Origin: Phyto melanocephala
Lineage: Eukaryota; Arthropoda; Insecta; Diptera; Rhinophoridae
Assembly (NCBI GenBank): GCA_941918925.1
Contig: OW799234.1
Coordinates: forward strand, 65,687,543 to 65,751,542
DNA: 64,000 nucleotides
Direction of reading: 5' to 3'
Shown here: piece by piece, positions 35,507-46,674 of the stretch
Numbering within the stretch: the first letter of the stretch is position 1
Layout: every line of letters begins with the position of its first letter
Position numbers and translations under genes: made by a program
Notes under the pieces: generated by a model
Database searches by the model: none
What the model was told of the DNA's origin: nothing
The model's input: the letters and a program-made list of their open reading frames with translations, nothing else

Positions 35507-36274
35507 CAAGTAAGAGCGCTATATTCGGCCGTGCCGAATCTTATATACCCTTCACAACGTGTAGTCATGAAATAACAGTAGTTTGTGTCACCATTCATCC
35601 CATATGAAATACGTACATAAAAAAAAAATTTAAAAAAAATTTAAAAAAAATAAAAAAAAAAAATTTAAAAAAAAATTAAAAAAAAAATTATTATATATAA
35701 TTATAATTATTATATATAAAACAAAAAAATAAAAAAAAATTAAGAAAAAAATGAAAAAAAAAAATAATAATAATAATATAAATAATATATTAAATAAAAA
35801 AAAAAAATTTTAAAAAAATTTAAAAAAAATTTTTACAAAAAATTAAAAAATTTTTTTTTTTTGGCTCAGCTGGGATTCGAAGCCACGTTTTCTCTAACCA
35901 GTATCCACATTTGTATGTATGTATGTTGTTGTTGTTTTTGTTAAAAAGAAATCGAGGTGGTCGTGGGTTTTTGCTCATATCTCAGTTGTTTATGTACCAA
36001 TGTTTCTGATTTTCAATACCGATCTACTCCCGAATATTTCTGATATTTGAATACCTTACCCGGGTCCAACCTATGTCGGGGGGCTTCAAAAAGTTGATTT
36101 CAACATACACTCGGACAGACGGTCAGACTGACAGACTGACAGGGCTTAATCGACTCCCCTATTCATAAGCTTTCAGAAAATATATACTTTATGGGGTCGG
36201 AAATCAAAATTGTAGAAATTTCACAAGGAATGACAAACCTATATATACCCTTTTTCACTGTGTGAAGGGTATAA
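35507..36274 (+). mobile_element. (GTCY)n-type interspersed element, full copy
   Basis: It has all landmarks of the copy at 20889: palindrome TTCGGCCGTGCCGAA, A/T-only core, GGCTCAGCTGGGATTCGA, a short GACAGACTGACAG tract and a terminal TGTGAAGGGTATAA. Confidence 0.85.
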
Positions 36275-36849
36275 AAATAAAATAATAATTATATAGTTTT
36301 TGGACCTGTTTTTAATTTAAATATTAATAAAAATTATTTCATCTAAAGGTCTTTTAATAATAAAAATATTGTCTTTCATTTTTATTAATTATCGGAGTAG
36401 CGAAGTATTGAGATAAATAATAAAAATTAAAAAATTTAAAAAGCACAAAAATTAAAAAAAAAAAATCTTAATTTTATTGTAAACAAAAAAAAAACACGTA
36501 GAATTCTTAACATTATTTCACTGCTAGCCGGATATTAATTAAGTACAATTATTAAACACACCCTTAATATTTACAAACGTAGCAAGAGGTATTAAAAAAT
36601 GTTGGTGTAAAATATAAATAATTCTAGTTTTGTTTGTTTTTTTTTTTTCGAATAAATAAAAATGCAAATGTTTGGCGTTTTGAAAAGAAAATACAAATAA
36701 AAAATGAAGACATACATATCACTCTACTACACTGTTTATAAGCCGATTTCAAAACGAAACAAACAAATGGGCAGACAGAAGAGAAGCAAAAACGTGAACT
36801 AAAAATATGTACTTAAAATTATGTTGTTTTAAATTACAACTTACATTTT

Positions 36850-37468
36850 ACACCCCTAGACGTTAAAGCCCACTTTAGGGGCTTCTAAAGAAGAAGAATT
36901 GAAAAATAAGTTTGTGAGTAAAGAATACACATAATGCAATAGTATGTGTATTCTAATAGTACTTGTAAGGGTCGCTTTAATAAACAAATCAAAAGACTTA
37001 CACAAACGCAAACGATGGAGGAATGCTTTAAACTCGGCGAACTGGGAAGTTTTAATTAATTCTCTTATGCATTTAGCCATTCCTAAGTACTTGCTGGCTA
37101 TAGTGAAGGATTACTTCCGTAATAGAATTCTGCTCTACGAAACCGACAAGGACATACGACAGCATAATATCACAGGTAGGGTCTCACAGGGTTCGGTTCT
37201 CCGACCGTTTTTATGAAATGTGATATATGATGGCATACTTCGTGTGTCTCTTCCTGATGAGGCTAAGATTGTTGGTTTTGCCAATGGCATAACCCTGATA
37301 TGTGTCGCTAGGGAGTTAGTGGAGATTACAACAATTACTAACGCAAGTATAGACCTTGTGGGACCAATCAACATGTTTCGCCATATAAAATTTTGTAAGC
37401 GGACCATATTGGTTAATTTTGAATCTTACTGCGTACCGCGAAAAATTTATAATAATCCCCAATTTTGA
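36850..37468 (+). pseudogene. Non-LTR retrotransposon reverse transcriptase fragment
   Basis: One frame is open from 36944 to 37468 except for a single stop at 37214-37216. The stop lies in the FL*NVIYDG motif, where relatives have FLWNVLYDG, so a Trp codon has become a stop. Recognisable blocks are RWRNALNSANW, YFRNRILLYETD, VSQGSVL (VPQGSVLGP in relatives), YDGILRVSLP and VGFANGITL. In active reverse transcriptases the last block is the catalytic FADD; here the two aspartates are N and G (37277-37288), so the enzyme would be dead. It looks like the R1/Jockey/LOA group; the exact clade is not resolved. Confidence 0.85.
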
Positions 37469-37827
37469 TAACAAACTATCGCTAGTTTATCTGAACTAGC
37501 CGTAAAAAAACATAAACAAAGAAAAAAATTGTGTTCGAAAATATAAAGATATTATATTATTTAAATAAATGTATGTACATATATATGTATGTATATTTTA
37601 ATAAAAGTGAAAAAAGAAATAGTGAAAAATATTTAATAGTGTAGCAAAATGAAACAAAACAATCATCTGAATACCAAGGTTCAAAATGGTGATTTAGAGA
37701 GCAAACCTAGTGGTTCAGATTACCGTATGAACATGGCACAAGTCAACTTCGGGTAGCAAATTGCTTTTGTAAAAATTACGAATAAAATAACAAACTATCA
37801 ATTCATAGTTAATTTTTTTCATATATA

Positions 37828-38347
37828 CACGCAAAGAAAAAATATGGTTGTGGTAACCATAATCGAAGAGCAACATATTATGATTGAATTGTATGATTAT
37901 CGTTAAAACAAATAATGGTTACCCGTTATTATTATTATGTTTAATTAAAATATCATTCAATAATCATATATATGATTACAATTGAAATCGACAATCTTTG
38001 CTTTTTTACTGCAAATTATTATCTTTTGCTGTAACATACACATATTGATTGTACTTACCAATTTAATTGCAATTTTTATACCAACATTTTTTTACATTTT
38101 CTCGTTTATTTGTAAATTTTCTTTAATATTTTAAAATTTGTGTTCCTTTTTTTGACATCTCAAACTTTTAAATAACCATTTTGAAATTTAAATGATACAA
38201 TTTAAACAAATGCTTGATTATCGTGACAAAATATATGATGAAATGAAACAAAAATAACTATTACTTGTTTTCGAAAACCAAAAATTTTTTTAGAAAAAAT
38301 AACATGACCGTCGTGATCATGTCGTAACCATGGTTTTCCTTTGCGTG
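37828..38347. mobile_element. TIR element, CACGCAAAG ends, 520 bp
   Basis: CACGCAAAGAAAAAATATGG at the left and CCATGGTTTTCCTTTGCGTG at the right form imperfect inverted repeats of about 30 bp with TA outside. The interior is rich in GATTATCGT and GTAACCAT words. A partial copy is at 23589-24044. No transposase is encoded. Confidence 0.72.
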
Positions 38348-38943
38348 TACATATTTTCTTATAAATTGTTTTAACAAATTGAAATTTTTTAGTTCAGTGA
38401 AATGTATTATTTGCTGAATACTAAATTCAAAGAGTGCTAAAAATGCCGAGTATAGTGCTGGTGTCGTTAAAATAAATAATAATAAAATTAAATTAATAAT
38501 AATAAATAATAACAAACAATTTATAAAAAAAAAATTAAAGCTAGTATTAAAACCTAATAAATATTGTAATATATATTATTGTTTTGTAAAAAAAAAAAAT
38601 CATTTTTGCGATAAATTGAATTTTTGAAATAACTGAATTTTTATTGTTTTTATTTTAGTTTTTAGATTTAAAAAAAAAATTGTGAATTTTTATTTTTAGA
38701 AAATTCTTTAATTTGTATGACAATTAAATGGAAATTGTATTTTTTGTTTATATTTTTTAGTTAAATTTTTTAAAATTATTTTTAAAAATTTTTTTTAAAA
38801 CATTTCAATTTGTTTATGTATTTTTTGTGTTCATTTAATTTCCAATAAAATTAAGGATTATTTTAAAAACAAACTTAATTAATAAAAAATATTTAAACAT
38901 TTTTGTTCCGAAATATCAAAATCTACAGCAAACTTACAAATAA
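38348..38943. other. Intergenic DNA, no gene seen
   Basis: Very AT-rich sequence with no supported feature. Confidence 0.4.
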
Positions 38944-39717
38944 CAAGTAAAAGCGCTATATTCGGCCGTGCCGAATCTTATATACCCTTCACAACGTGTA
39001 GTCATGCAATAACAGTAAATTCACGTATGTATGTTAAAAAAAACAAAAAAAAAATAAAAAATAAAAAAAAAATTTTAAAAAAAAAATTTAAAAAAAAAAA
39101 TTAAAAAAAAAAATTATTATATACATATATAATATATATAAAACAAAAAAAAAATAAAAAAAAAATTAAAAAAAAAAAAAATAAAAAAAAATAATAATAA
39201 AAATATATATAATATATTAAATAAAAAATAAAAAAAAAAATAAAAAAAAAATTTTAAAAAAATTTAAAAAAAAATTTTTTTGCCTCAGCTGGGATTCGAT
39301 GCCACGTTTTCTCTAACCAGTATACACGTTTGTATGTATGTATGTTGTTGTTGTAATGTTGTTTTTATGAAAAGAAAATCGAGGTGGTCGTGGGTTTTTG
39401 CTCATATCTCAGTTGTTTATGTACCGATGTTTCTGATTTTCAATACCGATCTACTCCCGAATATTTCTGATATTTTAATACCTTACCCGGGTCCAACCTA
39501 TGTCGGGGGGCTTCAAAAAGTTGATTTCAACATACACACGGACAGACGGTCAGACGGACAGACAGACAGACGGACAGACGGTCAGGGCTTAATCGACTCC
39601 TCTATTCATAAGCTTTCAGAAAATATATACTTTATGGGGTCGGAAATGAAAATTGTAGAAATTTCACACGGAATGACAAACCTATATATACCCTTTTTCA
39701 CTGTGTGAAGGGTATAA
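38944..39717 (+). mobile_element. (GTCY)n-type interspersed element, full copy
   Basis: Same landmarks as 20889-21742. The GACAGACG tract is longest here (about 39539-39587). Confidence 0.85.
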
Positions 39718-40370
39718 AAAGCTCCACTTTTGTAAGTATACAAATGTTTAAAGCATAAATATTTTACCATTTATTTTGTTTTCTAAATTCAAAACGCATA
39801 CATATGTATGTCGAAATTTTAATACAACTAAATAAGCATTTAGTGTGTTCACAAGGTGTGCTATCAGGTCATATTGTCAGAATTTCCTATTATTTAAAAC
39901 TGACTTAAAATAATTTAATACAAGCTATGCCTATTGCGACCGTTGGTACAACATAAGGAGGTTGGCCACGAGATGGATTTATTTTATGACGTTGTCTCTT
40001 TAGTGTACAAAAAATTAAAAAGTCTTGATTTCCAGGCATGTTGTATAACTTGGTTGAAATATGAGAAGGTATGTTGACAAGCAAATTTTGATTTTATGCT
40101 TCATTTATTTATTTTAAAAGTTTGTAAGAAGTTTGGAAAGAGAGAATGTACTCGCCTCTCTCACCTACCAACCAGCGTTACCGTTAGGGCCACTAAAGTA
40201 GCATTTTGCCACTTTTTCAAATGCTTGGATACTATTGTGCCACTTTGTCAAAATGCCCCCAAATGTGATACTTTTTATAAATCGTGCCACTTTTTAGATA
40301 CTTTTTACGAAATGGAAATATACTTTCGTTTTGTTAAAACACCTAATTTTAATACATCATGCGTGTTTAG

Positions 40371-41234
40371 TAGGGAGTTCGATTATTCGACATTTTTAAG
40401 AAACCGGTTTTCAAATAGTTTGAAATTCAGAATTAAAGAAAAAACCGGTTAACCGGTCGAATACATAAAATATAATTCTTTCTTATACCCATGACAGAGA
40501 TACATATATAGGTATGAACTAGTTTGTTTTATGGTTTAATTGCATTTTGAGTTAACACAAATTCAATGGCATTATTATAAAATACCGTTAACTTTGTAAC
40601 AAGGAGGTTGTAATAATGAAAAATATTAAAAAGTCACTTCACTGCTCACTGTAGTCACATTTATCTTTTACTAACATTAACTTTGTAGGCGAGCTGTAAT
40701 AATGACCCTTTGTGTGCCAAACTATTTTAGTATACAAGTCAAATGTTATCAGAGATATTAGTAAAGCTATGGGTAGTCTTTAGTACAAGTCGCTAGATTT
40801 CGTAGAAGCAAAATATTATTAAATTCGAAAATGAGATCAAAAAGTATTGCAAAGTACAATAAGTACTGAACACCTGATAATCACACCAAATTATAAGCGC
40901 AACAACGTATTAAATACCTGATCTCCATTTAAAACAAATAATATTTAACCTAATTATTCTTATTTTGAAACAACAAAAAAAATTCTTACAATATTATGGA
41001 AGAGTATTTAATAAAGTTTTTGATTTTTGGAAATTTTTTAAGTAATAAAAATTGTATGTTACGTTTGGTTACAAAAATAAATGAACATACAACTAAAAAT
41101 GAAAAAACCGGCTTCTGTGAGTAAAAAAACCGGTGTATTCGAAATTTGAAAAAATAACATTTGGAAAAAACCGCCAGCTGAAACAGTAAAAAACCGAGTT
41201 TTCCACCGGTTTTAAAACCGAGTCGATCACCCTA
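40371..41234. mobile_element. hAT-type MITE, TAGGG ends, copy 2, 864 bp
   Basis: It runs from TAGGGAGTTCGATTATTCGAC to GAGTCGATCACCCTA. The exact 8-bp duplication GTGTTTAG is at 40363-40370 and 41235-41242. It aligns along its length with 24095-25094, including the AACCGG-rich ends, and is nested in the hAT element. Confidence 0.93.
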
Positions 41235-41317
41235 GTGTTTAGCTTATGTATGTATATGTTTCTTGCGATTGCGTATACTTATGTCCAAAATACATTAAAT
41301 AAGGTGTATGCTGTGCC

Positions 41318-42037
41318 GAATTCAAACAATCAATGTTTTAGCCTAATAATTGATGAAACTACAGATATTTCTATGGAAAAATGTTTGGTGCTGGTGGTTA
41401 GGCAGTTTGATAGTTGCAAAGGAAACACTGTTGATAGCTTCTTTCGGTTAGTGCAGCAAAGCGATGGTTCTGGAGAAGGAATTTGTAACTCCATATTGTC
41501 ATCACTAAAAGAAAATCAAATTCCACTAAAAATTTAATAGGTCTTGCTACAGACAACGCATCTACAATGGTGGGGAAAATAAATGGTGTAGCAACAATAT
41601 TAAAGAAAAAGATTCCGCATTAATTTCATATCGGCTGTGTGTGCCATTCTATAAATCTAGTGAACAATGCATCATTATCTTGCATTCCAAATGACGTTGA
41701 ACAGTTACTTAGAAAGGTTTTAAAGTATTTTAAGAGTGCAAAAATACAACACGATTTGAAGGAGCTGCAAGGTATTTTTGATGTACCTGAACATAAAATA
41801 CTAAGTCTAAGTGATACTAGATGGCTATCATTTAAATCTGTTGCAACAAGAATTCTGGAGCAGTGGTCGGTTCTGCAGCACTATTTTATCCGGGCACAAT
41901 TTGAAAAAAAATGTGCTTCTAATTTAAAAAAAATTCGTGTTATTCTAGACTCTTTGTCGCCTGCAAACAAAACATATTTAAAATTTCTAACTTATATTTT
42001 GAAAACTATGAACAAATTTAACAAAAATTTTCAAAGT
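41318..42037 (+). pseudogene. hAT transposase (DUF4371-like) remnant
   Basis: The blocks in order are CFSLIIDETTDISMEKCLVL with the first catalytic D, then after a frameshift near 41530 GLATDNASTMVG with the second D. HIGCVCHSINLVNNA and LSLSDTRWLSFKSVATRILE follow, the latter with the conserved W of hAT transposases. The order and motifs match hAT transposases related to vertebrate ZMYM/SCAND3-type host genes. At least one frameshift and one in-frame stop (41622-41624) inactivate it. The N-terminal BED finger and C-terminal dimerisation region are not visible. It is carried by the element at 40173-42951, in the same orientation. Confidence 0.9.
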
Positions 42038-42120
42038 TAGTCCTCTCAAATAATATATCTTGTTTCTTCAACCAAAGACATTTTATTAGAGCTTTACAAA
42101 AATTTTTTAAGAAAAGAATA

Positions 42121-42200
42121 TACAGTAGTATCTCGATATAACGATCTATATATTGTCAGCCCTTATCGTTAAATCGAAAATATCGTTATATCGAATGAAT
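42121..42200 (+). repeat. Possible single end of a pogo-like element
   Basis: CAGTAGTATCTCGATATAACG after a TA resembles a Tigger/pogo end, and the words ATCGTTATATCGA recur nearby. The matching right end was not found. Confidence 0.35.
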
Positions 42201-42982
42201 TTTTTGATTATTGAAACTGCAGAGTAAAGCTATTTTTTAGTTTTATTATATGTATGTATTTATTATTATAAATATTTTATAAAAATAAATATAATAAAAA
42301 ACATTAAAAATATGACATTCAGTAATTTATTGGCAAGCAATTATTTATAAAAACTAAGAGAATCCATTTTATGAAATAGAAAAGAGTCTATGAAGATTTG
42401 AAGAATTGATTAATTGTTGTTTGCTTTTGAGGAACTATTAGGCTAATACGAATGGCTTCTTCTTGAAGTTCTATCGATTTCGAAGAATCAATATTATTCT
42501 GTTCGCTCCCGTTGGGCTAGGAACCAGGAAAACAGTTTTGTTTCCATTCTTTCGAATTCCCCCGAATTCATCGATTCTCTGTTTTTACAACCAAAATTTG
42601 TTTTTTCCATATTGTGCAAAAGCTTTTTACCCTGAAGATGCTTCCCATTGTTTTTTAGCGAAATATTGGTTTCTTATAAAAAATTTTTTATAAAAAAACA
42701 AAAAAGTTGATCTCAAGCTTAAATAAAAATCAAATATTATCATTAAATAATATTTTTGTTATGTTTTTATATTATTTTTAATATGTTATTTTAAATAAAT
42801 TTAACAAAATACTTAAAAAAAGTTTTGGTGTACTTTTTTTGATTTTTAAAGAGGTGCCCCTTAAAACAAAAAAATCCCCTTTTTGTTGCCACTTTTGTTG
42901 CATAAATCCCCTTTTTTTGATACTTTTTGAAAATATCCAACGGTAACGCTGCTACCAACGTGTGCGTGCTGTGTTTCTGTAG

Positions 42983-43743
42983 CAGGGTTGCAAAATGAGA
43001 ACATCAAAATTGTACCAAGAAGCTCATATTATTATTTTAAAAATTTTGTTAATTTTTTTATTTTAAATAAAAGCCAGAAAAAAACTTAAACATAACGTAC
43101 AATTGTACTTAAAAATTCATTTATACTTTAAAAGTATATCTTTAAAAAAAGAAACTGCACTAAGGTATATGTATACATATATATGTACATATTTAAACAT
43201 AAAATAAATTACATAAAAAGTCTACCATCAAATTGGTTTTGATAACAAATCATTTGGTATTTTGAAACTAAAACAACAAGAACTTGATAACCTTAACAAA
43301 TCTTTTGTCTGTATAGGACCGGAAACTGTAAGCACATGAAGCCTATTTCGTTCTTTCGTTTTAATAATATTTTGGAAGGAAAAGATCGTCTGCGAATGTA
43401 AAACTGATAATATCCCACCTACAACTCTTGAAAGTTCCGGAAACATTAATTCATTCAATTAGTTTTTCATTTCAGAAACTTTAGCCCAAAAGTTGCATAT
43501 ACTTTCATTTTAAAAATCTTTTAATACTTCTATATCCGCCAGGGATCTAAACTGTGTATTAATTGAGTCAAAATTGTTGTATTCGTTTGGAAAAAATTTT
43601 ATTAGAAGTGGCACTATGCTATTCGTAAACATAAACTGAGAAAGTTAGTAAATTGTACCAAATGGGTAATTAGTGTACCATTGTACTTTTGAGGTTTAAA
43701 TTGTACCACAAAAAGTACAATTGTACCAACTTTTGCAACCCTG
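42983..43743 (-). mobile_element. hAT element, CAGGGTTGCAAAA ends, 761 bp
   Basis: CAGGGTTGCAAAA is matched by TTTTGCAACCCTG. The exact 8-bp duplication TTCTGTAG is at 42975-42982 and 43744-43751. It lies only 31 bp from the previous hAT element. Confidence 0.95.
43228..43560 (-). pseudogene. hAT transposase C-terminal dimerisation region
   Basis: On the minus strand the frame reads LADIEVLKDFKN and ICNFWAKVSEM. After a stop comes MFPELSRVVGGILSVLHSQ, followed by IIKTKERNRLHVLTVSG. This is the hAT family C-terminal pattern (LSRVVxxILSxPHSNAxxERxFS, IKTKxRNRL). The conserved SNAxxER part is damaged. Only the 3-prime portion of the gene remains. Confidence 0.85.
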
Positions 43744-44071
43744 TTCTGTAGTAACTACAGACAAAGAAACATAGAAATACTCAACAAAATAGAAGACTCA
43801 GCGGCACTACGTTTTTGTTTTTTATTTTAAAAATGTTTTCCGAGAAAACTCTAAAAGTTTTTTTTTGTAAAGTAAGATTGTTAACAAAACACCCAACCTA
43901 ACTATAACCCGAGTTGTACCAACTGTGGCAACGTGTATGCATTACAATGCAACATTCTTAGGCCGTTTTAACATTTTTGAAAGTTATGACAATACGACAT
44001 TATAGCACACCTTGTGAATTAATCAAACATAATTAAACTGTAACAATATACTGCATAATCATATGTACATA

Positions 44072-44306
44072 TCGACCCCTGTGCGCGAAATTATCGTATG
44101 TTACGTTTTTTTATAAATCCACTCTTTTATGCAAGTTGGTTCTACATCCATTAATCCTTCTGCTGATAACATATTATAGCAATAACTGTTTTAGTTATCG
44201 TGTGTAGCAGTGTTATTTACGTTTTTATTTATTTAAAAGTAATAAAAACGCTCTCCTGTAAAATTTTGTTTTTGTAACATACGATAATTTCGCGCACAGT
44301 GGTCAA
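44072..44306. mobile_element. TIR MITE, TCGACCCCTGTGCGC ends, copy 2, 235 bp
   Basis: The left repeat TCGACCCCTGTGCGCGAAAT faces ATTTCGCGCACAGTGGTCAA, with TA outside. Homologous throughout to 32693-32934. Confidence 0.82.
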
Positions 44307-44605
44307 TATGTATGTATATTTGACGCCTTATCGTGTACAACACAATACGTCCATATGTACATATATTTGTATGTACATACATATCTAAAAAAGCCATACT
44401 TTTACACGTTTTTAATTGCCTTTTAACAAAGCAACATAAAACCGTAAAAGTGTACATGATAATTAAATCGTTGATTTAAGGTTTTATTTTTATTTCAGTA
44501 CTTACCTTTAACTACGAGTACATATTAGTTTTTCAACTTGATTTTTAAAGAATTCTGAATTCAACACTCATAGCTGAGTAAAAGTTTTGTGTTTACAAAA
44601 AATGG

Positions 44606-44690
44606 TACTTATTGCAGCTGCTGACCACTGCACATGATTAGATTTAATGACTCTTGTGCGTGTGACAATGGCTATTGTAAGTTGCTAAAA
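44606..44690 (+). repeat. Short duplicated segment, copy 2
   Basis: Matches 32352-32445 with a few substitutions (CTTATTGCAGCTGCTGACC, GACTCTTGTGCGTGTGACA). Confidence 0.6.
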
Positions 44691-44763
44691 TCATCAAAAC
44701 AATTTTTGTAATAACATTTACCGAAGTGAGAAGTTTTTAAAAAAATGTGAATTAAAATAAAAA

Positions 44764-45392
44764 CAAGTAAAAGTGCTATATTCGGCCGTGCCGAATCTTA
44801 TATACCCTTCACAACGTGTAGTCATGCAATAACAGTTGTTTGTATCACCATTCATCTAATATGAAATACGTACATACATATACAAAACAACCTATTGCAT
44901 AATTATAAATTGAGTTTACGTATGTGTTTCCAAAAAAAAAAATGTATTAAATCAAAAACAAAAAAAAATAATAAAAAACATTAAAAAAAATTAAAAAAAA
45001 AAATAAAAAAATTTTTTTTTTTTTTTGCTCAGCTGGGATTCGATGCCACGTTTACTCTAACCAGTATATATGAATGTTGTTGTTGTAAATGTGAAAAAAA
45101 CGAGGTGGTCGTAGTTTTTTGCTCATATCTCAGAAAGTTATGGGGCGCTTGTGCTGAATTTCAATAGCGATTCATTCCCGGATATGGCCAAAAGATTGAT
45201 ACCATACTCAGATCTGAGGAACATATAGTTGCTTCTAAAAGTTGATTTCAACCAACACACGGACAGACGGTCAGTGCTTAATCGACTCCTCTATTCATAA
45301 GCTTTCAGAAAATATATACTTTATGGGTCGGAAATGAAAATTGTAGAAATTACAAACGGAATGACAAAGCTATATATACCTTTGTGCATCAA
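44764..45392 (+). mobile_element. (GTCY)n-type element, second subfamily, 3-prime truncated
   Basis: It starts as the other copies but has AAAGTTATGGGGCGCTTGTGC and GATACCATACTCAGATCTGAGG in the body, shared with 47057-47768 and 48340-49089. The terminal hairpin is lost after CTATATATACC. Confidence 0.75.
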
Positions 45393-45733
45393 ATTAGTTC
45401 AAAGGTTTTTAACAAGATTATTAAGAAGTTAACACAAACACATCCTGTTTGAATAATACTGGATAAAGGTATTAACATCACGATAATTTGTTATTTTACT
45501 CCCGTCAGCGTAAGCACCATCCTTTAGAAGAGATATTGTTTTTCAAAATATTCCGATTTTCTGCGGAAAAGTCTGAGTTTTTTTTTCCAATTTCAGAAGC
45601 TTTATATTTATTTTAGTTTTTAAATATGTATATGATTTTTCACAGCGCTTATTTTGTTAAATTGACAACGCATGTAAACTTAGGCTTTGTAACAATTTTT
45701 ACAGAGCATTAACGTACTTGGTAAGAGCTATAG

Positions 45734-46454
45734 CAAGGCATATTCATACAGGTATATGCAACGGCGAATTAATACAACAAAACAACTTTTGAGGGGATGT
45801 TTGATGTTAAGGCCAATTCATATATCAGGGATGAAAAAGTTGTTATGACATATTATATATAATAAAATTTTATTAAAAAGGGATATAAATTTTTCAAACA
45901 CATTATTAATGACGCAAAAGCAACAAATATACATAAATTTAGTACATTTATTATCAAAAACGTACACTCAAGTTAATTGTTTAATACCGAAACCAAAATC
46001 ACATTTCCTATCCCTGCATTAATAAATAAAATCAAGGCAAATTCAACGAATTTCGACAAAAAGTATCCCCATCAGCTGGGCTGATAATTTCACCTGTATG
46101 AATTCGCCTTGAGCTAAGGCATATTCATGCAAGTACCTCGTCATAACAGCTGATCGGGAAGCATAACGTCAAAATTTGTTGAATTCGTCTTAATTTTATT
46201 GATTTGTGCGGGGATGGAAATGAGATTATTGTTTAACAATTAACTTAAGGGTCCTTTTTTCTAATTTTAATTATATTTGTTGTTTTTACATCCTTCATAA
46301 TGGGCTTCACAAATAAATATTCTCTTTTTTATCATAATAACTTTTTTTAATCATAATAACTTTTTTATCCCTGATATACAAATTCGCCTTAACAGAAAAC
46401 GTCTTCTAAAAAGTTGTTTTAATGTATCAATTCGCCGTTGCATATGCCTTGGTA
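45734..46454. mobile_element. Composite of CAAGGC-family hAT MITEs
   Basis: The left end is CAAGGCATATTCATACAGG and the right end GTTGCATATGCCTTG. An inner copy ends at GAATTCGCCTTG (46111), flanked by AGCTATAG and AGCTAAGG. The whole is bracketed by imperfect direct repeats GTAAGAGCTATAG (45721) and GTAAGAGATAG (46455). Two or three insertion or recombination events are needed to explain it. Confidence 0.7.
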
Positions 46455-46674
46455 AGAGATAGTGCGAACAAATAGCACACGTTTTAGAGAAGATATTGTT
46501 TACCAAGAATGATAAAAACAAGATTTCGCATTCCAACTGTAAATAATTTTTGGTTGAACATCATATCAACCTAGCACCACATAATTATATTGTCTGTGCT
46601 AGCAATTAAAAAGGCAAAACATATTATTGCTGATATGATAACCTACCATTTTTAAGTTAATTTTACAAAATAAA

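Larger units (their letters stand above)
40173..42951 (+). mobile_element. hAT element with transposase remnant, 2779 bp
   Basis: The perfect 13-bp inverted ends are CAGCGTTACCGTT (40173-40185) and AACGGTAACGCTG (42939-42951). The exact 8-bp duplication CTACCAAC is at 40165-40172 and 42952-42959. It is interrupted by a MITE at 40371-41234. Short CCACTTTT and GATACTTTTT words are repeated near both ends. Confidence 0.95.
39848..44018. mobile_element. Outer inverted-repeat pair enclosing two hAT elements
   Basis: TTCACAAGGTGTGCTAT at 39848 faces ATAGCACACCTTGTGAA ending at 44018. With mismatches the similarity extends to about 40 bp (GTCATATTGTCA versus GTCGTATTGTCA). This suggests an old DNA transposon that later received the insertions at 40173 and 42983. 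No target duplication was seen. Confidence 0.6.

Noticed and set aside
39539..39587. Regular GACAGACGG units that could suggest a CRISPR-like array
   Set aside because: It is a simple microsatellite without unique spacers, in a eukaryotic repeat.
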